Source: Fennellomyces sp. T-0311 (Eukaryota > Mucoromycota > Mucoromycetes > Mucorales > Lichtheimiaceae). Taken from it: a stretch of 64,000 nucleotides of DNA. The position numbers and the translations under genes are program-made. Within the stretch, counting starts at the first letter, position 1. Each line of letters opens with the position of its first letter. Below, in pieces: positions 38,346 through 55,450 of the stretch. Below the pieces are notes generated by a model, which searched no databases, was not told the origin of the DNA, and worked only from the letters and a program-made list of their open reading frames with translations. The DNA is taken from assembly GCA_025266875.1 (NCBI GenBank), contig JALLLT010000010.1, forward strand, positions 496,001 through 560,000. The letters run 5' to 3'.

Positions 38346-38839
38346 TACCACTTGGGTTCACCTTAAAGTTACAGTACGCCTTGTACTAAGCAGACAGGTC
38401 ATCGGAAAATTCTTGGGATATTATTACGCATACATAGCTTTTAGATTCATTGGTAACTGCATGTTTAAGGGTGCAATTACAAACATACTAAGTGTCAAAC
38501 TACGGCAAAAAATATGTTACGCGAGTGCAGACATAATGTCGATTTGCTTTGCTTTCCCGCTTCTCATAATAACCTTGACAATAGCAATAATATAGCAGCG
38601 TGTAGTTTTGTGGTCATGCTACGTAACTAATAATAACAAAGAGGTTTTATATTAACTTAATAACACATGTACTTATGCAAGTGCTATAAAAGCATTGTAT
38701 ACATAGAACAAGACATACATCTAAAGACGACACTGGATTGTTGTGTAGATTACTTTGCATTTTTTAATATACTTATTATACATTGTGCCACCCACTATAC
38801 TTTCTTCTTCTGTCTACACTCGCTAATACCAACGATACC

Positions 38840-40715
38840 AAACGTAAACTAGATATGTTAGGAATTAAAGCAATGAATCACACTCACTTAGTTTTCGAAA
38901 TTTGCCAGCTAATCTTTGCAAATTTTATTCCATGGCCGTTAGTAACACTGGAGAGAGACAATCCTTTGTCCATAAAATTCCCTTGGAAACGAGTGATGAC
39001 TTCTTACTCCGGACGGAATAGAGCATGCCTCAATATGGTACACAGTATCGATGACTTTGAGATAAGATATTGGCCCACCACATGAATGATGATACATACT
39101 ACTACGTGTTCTGTTCCGGAAGCATTTTTCAGCGAACGATGAGACACCCAATCAATTGGTTGATCATTTATAAGTTCATATCAGTATCTGATTTAACAAG
39201 CACACTTTGCTGCTCTTGTCTAGAATTACGAAATATAATGGCAGATGATGCTGATTTGGTCAATTCTATAACAGCAGTTTGATTCAGCAGTACGTTACAA
39301 AGCTTCTCCATTGCGATTACCGTCTATATTTTCCCAGTTCTCTTTCATATCTAGTACGCCAACACCATCGGATAACCCACTTTATACTGCTGACTTACCT
39401 GAGAATCTCCATCTACAATCGCTGCCTGATCTAAAAGGGAATGGTGGAATGGTTCAGAATCCCTCTTTTTTAACCTAATTTACTTGCATCTGGATGTTGA
39501 ACTCAGCCTTTTCCGCAATGATTTGTAACACAACTATTAACCTTTATGCAATGCTGTCCAAATTTGCAATGATTAATCACATCAACAACGGCTCATGGTG
39601 GTAATTGGAATTACTTCTACTTGGCGACATTCTTAATCTGTGCCGAAAGCCCCGCTACCTTGTATGGAATGTATCACGATGGCAATACACCGAACAGAGA
39701 TACCCCGCAATGCGCATACGAAACAACCTTCGGACCATGTATCCAGCATATTATAAGGTATCGATACAGGAGCCATGCGATACGGTCGAAAAAGAACTTG
39801 AAAACGTCAACTAAGAATATATCCCTGGACAATGGTCATCTTCTAATTCATTGGACGCTGTGGTGTCCAAGAGCTAAATCCGAAAATGGAAGATTAAAAT
39901 ACCGAGTCGCACTCAGCTTAATGGGCGTTCAGAATCAAGGATGGTGCAATGCGTACAACGTATTGCCCAGTATAAAAGTAATATTGAATTGATAGTTGAA
40001 CTTGATCTGCTATTCAGAATAAATCCGTGTCTCAAAGGATTCCTATTGTCTCTTCTATTTGTTCTTCTGTCACTATCTAAACCAGATAACACAGACGCTC
40101 TCACCATGTATCATTACAACGGAGAAAAATGGGATACTACCAATTTTTTCCAGAGAACACTGTCAAAACATAATGTATCTTGATGTGACCTGCTGCGATA
40201 TGGAAGCAGCATTGATAGTGGACATCAACAAAGTAATAGAATTTTCACCGGAGAAGCCCATTCAATATCTACGGCTACAGAATCAGGCACTCCGTCGTGA
40301 CAAATATGTTGAGCATGATATTTTACTTTCACTATTGAGGTAACTTCGACATTTCTGCCTCAAAAATAATGTCATCTCACAAGATTGTTTAACTTCAATG
40401 TACAGTCTTCCATCCTTGGAAGAATTTCACGTACACTTTAACAACGCTTACTGTCTCTTGGGAAGCCTATTTGAGCAAATCGGATTGGTTTCATTTACGA
40501 TCAATCTCAGGAATAACATTAGCTTTAAACTTTACGTTTGCCAATCGTACCGACGGTATCACGGATCAATTCCTCATTTATAAAAGAACTATCACGTATC
40601 GGTGTTCTAATACTTCCAGCACTACTGAAGGAAGAAGGATATCATTTACAAGTGCTGGAGCCAATAAAGTATCGAAAAGAGTAGTAGTAGAGCAATTGTA
40701 TAGACAGCGATAAAT
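38840..40715 (+). pseudogene. Decayed F-box/LRR-like gene (tentative)
   Basis: Plus-strand pieces in several frames read like parts of one protein. Near 38873 an F-box-like stretch, HLVFEICQLIFANFIPWPLV, is followed by stops. Near 39455, NLIYLHLDVELSLF resembles an LRR strand. Near 39640-39814, RYLVWNVSRWQYTE and YKVSIQEPCDTVEKELENVN follow. Near 40020-40180, LSLLFVLLSLSKPDN and MYHYNGEKWDTTNFFQ follow. Near 40400-40500, LPSLEEFHVHFNNAYCLLGS is followed by several frames to about 40715. The order F-box then LRR-like strands recalls the TPR/F-box genes of this lineage, one of which begins at 62989. Multiple frameshifts and stops argue for decay. Assignment is by eye and weak. Confidence 0.35.
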
Positions 40716-40844
40716 TAGAAATCAAGAGCATACAAAGATGAAAAGATTATCATTAAATTGCATGGTAGTAATCATATACTGTGTTTATTGTCAGTACAAT
40801 ATTAATGACTCTTATAATAAGCCGTAGGCCTTATTGATTTACTC

Positions 40845-41719
40845 CTAATTTGCTTCTGGAGGCGGAAATGGGTGACCGGGGGCCCCTGGTCCAGGCTTAT
40901 GGCCACGATCCGGCTTTTGACCAGGCTGCGGCTTTGGGCCAGGCTTAGGCTTTGGCTCGGGCTTACCCTTTGGCGGTGATGGTGGACCTGGACGATTGGG
41001 CCTCTTCTGTTAAATAATGGTAAGCTACTTTGTGGTATAACAAATAAACTGACGCTTACCTCAGTGTCCTCTTCCCCACTACGCTCATCGACCTGCTTCT
41101 CCGGTGGTGGGAACGGCGGTGGTGGGAACGGGTGTGGAGGAGGGGGTGGTGGAGGAGGGGGCGGTGGAAGTGGACCTACATATATTTCAAAGGTTTTAGC
41201 TTATTATACTGTAGCATAGAGGCAGCGGATTTACCGTAAGGAGGTGGAGGTGGAGGTGGCGGTGCTAGTAGAAGACATACTTATTAGTTTAACTTATACA
41301 ATTAATGGAGGTGAACGTACGCGGTGGTGGAGGCCAGCGTGGCGGATGATGAGGCGGCGGTGGCGGCGGTGGCGGAGGAGGTGGAGGAGGTGGAGGATGC
41401 CAAGGAGGATGATGGGGCGGCGGCGGCGGTGGTGGCGGAGGAGGAGGATGCCAAGGAGGATGATGGGGCGGAGGAGGAGGAGGAGGAGGAGGATGGGGTC
41501 GATCTTCACGATCCTCAACTTCGTCAGCACCAGTCTCGTAGGATTGAGTGTTCTCCACAGCGGATGTAACGTTCAGGCTACGTCGCTCATATTAATTGTT
41601 GTTTGTCTGTTAATGGATCTTTAACTGTCTTACCTTGCATCATGTTGATCAGCAACAGGAGCTGCCAAGGCAGCGGCTGATAAACCAAGAGTGAAGAGAA
41701 CAATGGGTGTGATCTTCAT
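40845..41719 (-). CDS. Secreted Pro/His-rich low-complexity protein, copy 2
   Basis: Paralogue of the gene at 37207-37940. The signal peptide MKITPIVLFTLGLSAAALA and the next residues APVADQHDA match copy 1 closely. After an intron near 41634 the second exon starts SLNVTSAVENTQSYETGADE, then EDREDRPHP, then Pro runs with HHPPWHPP repeats that add Trp. A short exon (PPPPPPPPPY) and a further Pro-rich exon ending FPPPEKQVDERSGEEDTE follow. A GTAAGC donor leads to the last exon, KRPNRPGPPSPPKGKPEPKP and on to PGHPFPPPEAN. The central repeats have diverged strongly from copy 1, while the N-terminus and promoter are conserved. Exon ends within the Pro runs are approximate. Function unknown; wall-associated or matrix protein inferred. 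Confidence 0.72.
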
Positions 41720-42115
41720 AGCAAAAAGCGAATGATCGAGTGTCTACTGGGTGGTAACCACATTGTTCTTATATAGATGAACGATGTCGCTCCAAACTCT
41801 ATTTGAGCTTGACTCAATCGGCGTGATCGGGAAAACTGTCTCGGTTTTACAAGAGTTACAAAAGGAAAAAAGTGTCTTAATTTTCTTTTCGATACATAAC
41901 CGTAATAATCGTCGTAGGTTATTCAGTTGCTTGCAACACGCGATGTCTCAGTGCTGCAGATTGCTCATCTGCTCGTCTTTTCAAAATGCTACTTAACAGT
42001 GACGACACCGTCATTCCTAGCCTGCGATCATTTGGAAAAAACATTTTGCACGACGATTTAAGAGAGTGTGATCCGAAACGGATTATGCAGATCTTTGGAA
42101 AAAATAAAGCTGACT
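41720..42115 (-). promoter_or_regulatory. Promoter of Pro/His-rich copy 2, shared with copy 1
   Basis: Matches the copy 1 promoter word for word at the same spacings: AGCGAATGATCGA, TTATATAG (41769-41776), CCAAACTCTATT, CTTGACTCAATCGG (about 41808-41821), AAAACTGTCTC, TTTTGCACG with GTGATC, and GGAAAAAATAAA at the far end. TGACTCA is at 41810-41816. Confidence 0.55.
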
Positions 42116-44152
42116 CGGCTGGGGTTTACCTATAGTATCTGAATCTTCTAAGTTTTTTATGCAACTACTAAAAAGTTTATGCTTAATTAACTAGTGATTA
42201 CGCAGTATTACGGTAAGAAAGCTTAACAAATGTATACGCCCTCGCGATTTAACTTTGACATATAGGCGGGCATAAAGAGCTGGGCCCGAAGACAAGCGAA
42301 TGAGCAACCGAGCTAGTCTCCTTGTCTCACCTAAGCAACCAATAACGTGCTGAACTACCTATCGAATACTGATGGTCCACGCTGTACATTATGTCCTTAA
42401 AGTGTGTTATTCTTTGATTCGGGTAATAAACGGTTTCCAAATGCAAGATAAATTATATATTTACGGCTATAAACACGTTCTACTTAATTTTAACGGCAGT
42501 GGCTCAACCTGTCCATGGTGCCAATCGGACGTTTATATCCTTTGCCAGTGAAGTAATGAAAGAATAGCAGGTTGTGTAAGTGAAAAAGCAAAACAGCGCG
42601 CCAAGTCTTTGCTTCCTTTGTTCTTTGACCTTTGCAGCGGGTGAAAACCAAGCGGTAGGCTGTTCATTTTTATCAAAAGTGCGACTTTTAAATTGATCAA
42701 ATGGGTACATTCATTGCTTCAGAGCACTTGCCCACACCCATTTTTATGACTGTCTTACCCAATATAAGCTTGACACCCTCCTTATTCATGTATGACATGT
42801 GTCTTAAATATTTGTGAAAGAAGTAATTTACTGAACCCCCGAAGTCAAACTGTTCTCTTTTTTGTTGTTCTCTAAAATGGTTTCGCGTACACTAGGAACA
42901 TAAGTATTCTTCAAGCTCAGGTTTCGGTCTTCCAATTGCCGATGGATCTTCCAGGATTCTCTTGTTTTGTATATAGACAATGCCATCTATACTATATTCT
43001 TTCCAACGCCACATACCTCAGCTACAGGGTCGTGCGGTTCGAGGTCGATAGCTTATGATAGGATCGTTTTATACTTTATAAGAAAATGAATTATGTTCAA
43101 TGCCATACAATATTCATTTGCTGATATTGCAGCGCCATTGCGTGTAGAAGGCTTCCAGTCTTTAGCTTGATGCGTCTTTAAGCAAAAGAGACGCATTAAC
43201 ATCTTAGAAACAAACTTTATTAAGCTCATAAGACAGCTTTCGTTAGCTGAAAACGAGATATTATGAAAGGTTTTGAAGGTCAAAAAACTGAATGCATCTT
43301 TTTACCAGACCTTTATATAGCTATATCACACTACCTGAACACTGAAAGGGTAAATATAATGTGCCGAAATGACCGGGAGGCCTTCAGTATGAAAATTATT
43401 TTTTTGAAGTTGTTAAATTCAATTGGTCCAAGTACTTCATTGAGTATTCTAGCCGATTGAACTTGTTGTTGAACTTGAATGGAAGCCATCGTCTTCAGAC
43501 CAAGCGTTTACCTCTATCCAACAGTCCGGTACCTGGCAGAATTTTAAGAAATGTCGGCCCAGAAGCTAACCAACTTTGTACAACAATATTGATGCTCCGC
43601 TGGTGAAGTTGTTGAGTTCAGCATCATCCTAAAAGTTATTAATGGTTGCAAGAATTGGCACCATAATTCATCTTTTCTAGTATGCCTCCAATAACTTATG
43701 GCGCTTCTTGTTTTTTTTCTTATGGTAGTTGGCTACTGTGAGCTACCTGTGGATAAATTATCGTGTCAACCAAAACAAAGAAACCGCTATAAACGGAACT
43801 TTTCATATTCCTTCTTGCGAGACTATGAACAAATTCAGAACTTCAATGCTTAATTCGTTGCCATACACGTGTCACTGTTTGTGGGATTTCCAAAAACTAC
43901 TGTTTTGGTATATTTTTGCTGGAAACAAGTATGGTCCCTCTGGAATTCTTGATTTTCGTGGATTACTGTCCGCTGTCTCAATGCCAAAGGTTGGGACAGA
44001 CTCGGGGTGTAGTAGTCATAGTTGCTGTATGGATATCGTGGGTTGCATAAGTTTGTGTTACCACCCTAAATGATCTTGCACCACCAGTTATTTTAAAGTA
44101 ACGGACGGAGAAACGGCGTCTCTTTTTCTTTTCCTTTTTCCTTCCTTCACAT
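42116..44152. other. Intergenic region without supported genes
   Basis: 2 kb with no recognisable gene. A hairpin with an 8-bp stem (ATGCGTCT, 43170-43177; AGACGCAT, 43189-43196) is present. A 114-codon plus-strand frame at 43729-44073 has no recognisable features and was not accepted. Confidence 0.35.
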
Positions 44153-46255
<2,103 letters not shown>

Positions 46256-46428
46256 ACTACCGCCTGGGTGGTTGTGTTGTGTGTATTTTTGTTGTCGTTG
46301 TTATTATTATACATATACAAAAGGATGGGTGTGGGAAGGGATATGAATGTGAAATGATTGACAGATGTGGAAGGTATTAGCAAAAAAAAGAAATAAACAA
46401 ACGGAAACGATACAGCATAAAAAAGAAA

Positions 46429-48696
46429 TTAGAACAGTTGGCTCAATAAGGAGTCTGTCGTCAGATCGTAGCCAAGTCCAATATCATCGCCCATCGTATG
46501 AGGATCGCATGGAGTAAGCATATCATGGTCATCTATATACCGCTTAAGCAGATCATCCGTGGCTGGCTCATGTTGACCAAATAGTGCCATGCCACTATCG
46601 GACATCAAAAACTCGGTGGCATTGTAAAACTCGTTGTCAACGATACCGACCATGGTGGGCTGGTGGCGAGGAGAGCTTTGATTTGATGGATTACTACTGC
46701 TTGTACCGCTACTGCAGCTTTCGACACTTAAGTGGCAACTCATATCGTCTCCGCAATAATCTGGCACAGATGCTGCAGCTGCAGCTGCTGCAGCGGCAGC
46801 GGCGGCGACGACATCCTGGCTATCGTTTCCTTGACAGAGCATCAAGTCACCCCTGGAAGCAGGTAGCATCAAATTGTCCATGGCGTACTCATTCATATTA
46901 GAATTTGAAAGTAAGAGAGTGGAGGGCTGTTGTTGTGGCTGTGGTGACGGTTGTTGAGTGGACATGTCCTTGAAGAAATCATCCGCAACTTCCGGTGGCG
47001 GGGAAAAGCAGTCGTGGAAATCAAGCGACGCAGTTGTTCCACTGTAGATGGACTCTTCATCCTCATCAGGTCTGCGCTGTTGTTGGCGCTTCTCTTGAGC
47101 CGCCAGCTGTTCCTGTTGCGCTGCCAACGTTTCAGCCGTGAGCTTGAGTGGTTGCTCAGACCGTGGCGGTGGCGCGAAGGGCGCTGGGGGCATGCGAGAT
47201 GCATATTTACGTGGTCTGAGATGGGGCGCAAACTTGATCCGGTAAATATCGAGCACACGTTGCAGCAAACTCTTGCGATTGGCAAGTTGTCTGGGATTCA
47301 GCCAAGCCTAACGTAACATGTCAGACAAACACAACAAACATTTTTATATATATTATATTTGCTCACCAATTTCCAACCCAGTTCGTTGCATTTTGCCTCA
47401 TCCAGCTGACGCTGCGTTGCTGCAGGAGTGTTCGCGGTGATGTTGATGGCGCGTGGAAAGACACAATTACTTTTGCGAAACGGCGTATCAATCACCTCTA
47501 GGGGTACGGTTTCGATATTGATCCGTATTCGGCACTTGGAACCTTGCGGTCCATCGTCGATTGAGATTGTTTTTGGCAAGTATCGCTCCACAGGAGGCGT
47601 TGGCTTGAGCATCTTGTCAGCTGGCTCGTCGTGATCATTCTCAGATTCACGATGCTTGCGTTTACGGAGCGTCCCGTTCAGCAGTTTCTCCTGTCTTGCC
47701 ACACGCCTTGATCTCATACTCGGATATCGGTTCCGATACGAGTCGACTGCACGTTGAATAAGTCCTCGCTTGCCTGCTATTTCATTGGCATTCAGGCTCG
47801 CGAGTTTCCATCCCAACAAGTTGCATTCGGTTTCGTACGCCCATCGGTTGCCGCGATACGTTTCACGCGGAAGGTTGGCACGTGGATACACCTGAAATTT
47901 CCGAAATAGAAATGGCATCAGTGACTCTCTTCTCGTTAGCCCATAGCTCCTCCTTTCCCAACATAACCCATAAAGAAGAATGTAAAGTGTAATAAAAAAA
48001 AAGGTATCAAACGCACTCCCTGATTCTATCCGCTCGCACAACGAGGATTGTACAACGCAGCATTACTCACGCAGTTATCGCGCTTGAATTTCTCGTCGAG
48101 TTTACTGACGTCAATCTTCTCAAGATCCGTTCGAATACAGTATCGTCGCAGAATCCTGTGGTGCGAATACACAAAGCTGACCCATTCGACTCCGTCGCGG
48201 TTTTCGGTCACAGGTTCGTGATTTGAAACAGTGCTATTGTTGCCGCCACTGGATGATGCTTCAACTTCGGACTCTTGTGTGTCACTTTTGCTACTGCTGC
48301 AATCGATGTCGACTGCAGATATTGCGTCTGCTAACGCTTTAGCAACCTGTGTTGCTGCATGATTCCAATCATCCTGGGGTGGAGGGGTCACTGTTTGACA
48401 TTAAACGCGCTTAGCATCAATCAACGTAAGGTTTTTTTGCCTGTAGTACCTGTTTTCTTTTCTCTAATCTTATTTAGCGTCTTCTCGATTACATTCAATT
48501 GTTCTGTCGTTAAGGATTCCAGCAAAGATTCAGCCTTCTCTGTTGGGTGCAACAAATCAGTCACACAGAGCTGCATATGCTGTGTCTGGGAAGTCGCGGC
48601 GAGGGTGGCTGCAACAATGGCAGCTGCTAAGGAACTGGACTGTGTTGGTGGTGACACCGAATTATCAGTGCAGGTTGTACGATTGCTGTCGTCCAT
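46429..48696 (-). CDS. DUF8032-like nuclear regulator with duplicated module
   Basis: Probable transcription-associated protein of unknown mechanism. The N-terminal part is Ser/Thr/Ala-rich. A conserved block starts DGVEWVSFVYSHHRILRRYC and continues with NCVYPRANLPRETYRGNRWA, CNLLGWKLASLN and GKRGLIQRAVDSYRNRYPSM. I know this as a fungal-specific domain (DUF8032). A nuclear-signal-like RKRKHRESE follows. A second, diverged copy of the same half reads NCVFPRAINIT, CNELGWKLAWLNPRQLA and RKSLLQRVLDIYRIKF. The tail is Gln-rich, carries a 13-residue Ala run, and ends in an acidic hydrophobic stretch (DDIGLGYDLTTDSLLSQLF) like an activation domain. Introns are near 48391-48421, 47893-48071 and 47308-47367. 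Function not established. Confidence 0.7.
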
Positions 48697-50823
48697 AGAA
48701 AAGGGTCACCAAACAAAGTGGGAGAGTGGGGAGGTTGTTTGTAAAGCGAAGACGCGTTAGAAGCGAGAAGAAGAAAGAGGGAGAGAGGGAATGGAGAGGA
48801 AAAAAGGCAAGTGCCGCGATAAAAGATTACTTTTGTTGCTGACTTTGTAGAAAAAAAAAATTAGTCGGTTGATATTGCGGAGAAGAAAGCAGAGGGCAGT
48901 TGGTTCTTTATAATAAGAATCAAAAAGTTCGTGGATGCCTAGCGAGTTACTGGTATTGCTTTGGGCAAATTCTTCGCGCCATTCTGACCCTAGAGGTCTT
49001 GACCTGAAGAATGGATCTAAATAGTCGTATGTAGCAAAAATGCTAACCGCCCCTTTATAACATTGCTCGATTCCGATGGCCACTTTCCGTATGACTCTTA
49101 TACGGGAGTTCAAACAGTACTCTTGTGACCACAGTGACGAATTGCGCGTGCCCCGTATGGCGGGCTTCCCGAATCAGTAACGAAAACGGGCTTTATGACT
49201 GTGTGCGCGCTTATCACTCTTCTACGCAAAAAAAAGAAGGGGGGTGGGGGCCATGACCGGCAATTTTCGGGGAGGATAAAAATTTATCTTCGTTCTCCTT
49301 TGTGTGTTTAGGCAATGCAGATCCTTCTTTTTAATTCTTATTTTATGCCAGCGCCGCTTGCCGGCCATCGCTTTGCTCTGGAGATTGCCATGGGCTGGCT
49401 GTTCAATGCATGTGATACCGAGTATCCATGGACTTCGACGGCGATCATTCCCCCAAGGTTTTGTCCCCCCCAAGGTGCAACCTCGGGTGTTTCGTCGCCG
49501 GTCCAATCACCTAATCGAGATGGCCCCAGAGACTTTGGGTCGCTACGTGGTACAAGGAAGTATGGCACACGGGGACACAAAAGAAAAAGAAATAAAAAAC
49601 TGAGTTAGGCTAAACGTTTTGGACCCGCTGCACGGACTCCACATCAAAGTTTAGTCGGTCAGTCCGGCCGCCGAAAGAACATTTGCCAGGTTTCCTTTTA
49701 TCTGGGGAAACTGTAAAACGGCAGTTTCAGTCTGATGAGCTTCTTTCTTCTTTTCGTTCGCTTCCTTCCAAAGACTGTCTACCCCGCACTATGTATGAAA
49801 TTGGCATATGCATGGTCCGACCCTTTGCCATTATTTGAATCCGAATATTCGGCTGCGAATGCAGATTTTACTGCTCAATTGTACCGCTAACCTTCTCTAG
49901 GCTATTGAGTTTGGCCACTTATTATCGACACCGCCAGAGATAGCGTAAGGTTTGAGGATAATCCCGATGCAGCGTGTTGTTCGTTCAGGTACGACCCAGA
50001 CTCATTTTTCTTGCGCTGGCGTCCACATGCACTTTCCGCACTTTTCATTGGGAGGAAGAATGCGGATGAGGATGGCATTTGGCTATGGGAAACCGGTGGG
50101 TCATCGTCCTCGTTATTGGATGCTCCGGCTTCTCGTGCACATTACGTGATACGGGTGATTTTTCGAGCAAGTTACCGCTGGCTTGGATCCCGAATGAAAG
50201 GCGTCTATGCAGAATCGATTTGCCGTGAATGAACGGAGTCGCTTGCTTCCGATGTCGCTCATTGTCACGTATCCGGTAAAACTTTTGCTATTCGGTTTCT
50301 CTGCTCTTCATCAGACGCTTTCGACGCGTAGGCTCGCCTTGGATGGAGGCTTTCCGGTTTCATATGTCACAGAAAGTTAAAGGTGATACAGGACACCGGT
50401 CGTGTTGGAAAGTGGGGTGCCTCGTGGGTAACGGATAGCAATCGTTGTACAGGACGCGTATCGATCGTTGTCGTGTCACTATTGCGCGTGCAGCCATTGA
50501 TGATATGGATCCACGCTTACTAGTGCTTTTTATTCTGAAGCCAAGTACTTTGGCATGGCAACCTCCAGTGCTTTCAAATGTAGCTAACGTTGAACCCCGC
50601 ATCTAATAAAGTTATCTATATAGATACGAGCCCCATTTTACTAGAATGTTCTGCTTCAAAAATTACAATGGAATATAAGTCGAGGAGACTAGCATGCCCT
50701 GGTTGTCTTGTACCGAAATGAACGATACACTTCGCTATCAAGAGCGCCTGCTGGCCCATGCAGCTTGATCTGTAAAAAAGAAAGACCGCCGCTTTGTGTA
50801 CATAAATTCTTTGTCTATCAGCC
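48697..50823. other. Intergenic region without supported genes
   Basis: 2.1 kb between divergent genes (DUF8032-like and alanyl-tRNA synthetase). It presumably contains both promoters and a long leader of the DUF8032-like gene. A/G-rich tracts occur at 48760-48860. A 97-codon plus-strand frame at 49315-49608 lacks recognisable features. Confidence 0.35.
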
Positions 50824-54419
<3,596 letters not shown>

Positions 54420-54648
54420 TAGAAACAAATTTAGATGAATGTAGACAAAAGAGAAGCATTTCAAAAGTCACCTATTGTACATAATATTAGAAAAAAAAGA
54501 TAATCCCACTTGTGCGCCCCTGACGGGAGCTGCTCCGAAACGGGGTAAAAGTGTTTTAGGGAGAGGTTAAATTCGTTCATTAAAGAACGAAAGCAAGTCT
54601 GTGCAAAATTGATTTATTTTTACATACGTAGCATATAGAATTACATTA

Positions 54649-54670
54649 GTGTGTGTGTGTGTGTGTATGT
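54649..54670. repeat. (GT)n microsatellite
   Basis: About ten GT units with one interruption, in the convergent spacer between the alanyl-tRNA synthetase and the next minus-strand gene. Seen directly. Confidence 0.85.
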
Positions 54671-54781
54671 GCAATGGCAACAAGGAACAATTATGTGCAA
54701 AGAATAAGAAGAAACGATGCAAAAAAAGAGAGAAAGCAAATACAGACACGAAACAAGAAAGGGAAAAAGGACAAACGATAT

Positions 54782-55450
54782 TTACAGAGCAGCATAGGAT
54801 TCAAGCTGGGGCCTTAATGCTTCCAACTCGGGTACTACGTCTCCAGAAAACTCTTCAAGGTATGCCAGCACATCTTGAACAAGGTTTTGTACTGCTTGTC
54901 GTGATTTGTGATCATCGTAATTCTTGTCTTTCTTGACATAATTTTGGCGACGCGAGGGTCGTAAAAGTGGAGGCTGCTGCTCATTCCATAATGCAGCTGT
55001 TTTGACGCCTGCGTGGCGCAAGACAAGATCGTCGATGTGCGGCATTACTGGACCGGGTAATCGTGATGGCAACAGTGCCTTGGGGTCAAAGGCGGTGGTG
55101 GTTTTTTTTAATGGCAACGGTTGGCTTTGAGATGTTGGCAAGAGTAGGATAGCAATTTGTAATTGAATGTGTAACCAAATAAAAACAACGCCGAGCCATA
55201 GCGCAAGGTCGACATCACAGTCGTCCAGGGAAGAGGGAACCGAGTAGGATGAGGTGGAAGGTGTCAGCGACAAGGATGGCGTGATGAGCTCTTCAGACGA
55301 GAACGAAGATGTATCGTCGTTGTCATTGTCGATGTATTTGGGTTGTTTAACAAAAATCTTTTGGAATCCGCGACTGAAAAGAGACCGTTGTTCGTCAAAG
55401 GCCGTTTTGAGTGATAAACCACTCAATCGACGGTGAGCGTTGGTAACCAT
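54782..55450 (-). CDS. Hypothetical protein with one membrane segment
   Basis: A single-exon, 222-residue frame that I do not recognise. The N-terminal third is polar with Ser/Thr/Asp-rich stretches (DNDNDDTSSFSSEELITPSL). One hydrophobic segment follows (LALWLGVVFIWLHIQLQIAI, about residues 82-101). The C-terminal half has PSRLPGPVMPHIDDLVLRHA, a basic patch (LRPSRRQNYVKKDKNYDDHK) and an amphipathic helix-like end (QAVQNLVQDVLAYLEEFSG). Length, clean start context and predicted membrane segment support a real gene. It may be a small ER or nuclear-envelope protein, but this is a guess. It is convergent with alanyl-tRNA synthetase. Confidence 0.6.
   Translation of the reverse strand: MVTNAHRRLSGLSLKTAFDEQRSLFSRGFQKIFVKQPKYIDNDNDDTSSFSSEELITPSLSLTPSTSSYSVPSSLDDCDVDLALWLGVVFIWLHIQLQIAILLLPTSQSQPLPLKKTTTAFDPKALLPSRLPGPVMPHIDDLVLRHAGVKTAALWNEQQPPLLRPSRRQNYVKKDKNYDDHKSRQAVQNLVQDVLAYLEEFSGDVVPELEALRPQLESYAAL

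Noticed and set aside
43020..43060. Possible tRNA T-arm (GGTTCGAGGTC)
   Set aside because: No acceptor or anticodon arm could be folded around it; no other tRNA-like signals were found in the window.
43729..44073. 114-codon plus-strand frame upstream of the mannosidase
   Set aside because: No recognisable domain, mixed composition, no splice logic; probably chance.
49315..49608. 97-codon plus-strand frame in the spacer before alanyl-tRNA synthetase
   Set aside because: Ends in a basic low-complexity stretch, overlaps other frames of similar length on both strands, and has no recognisable motif.
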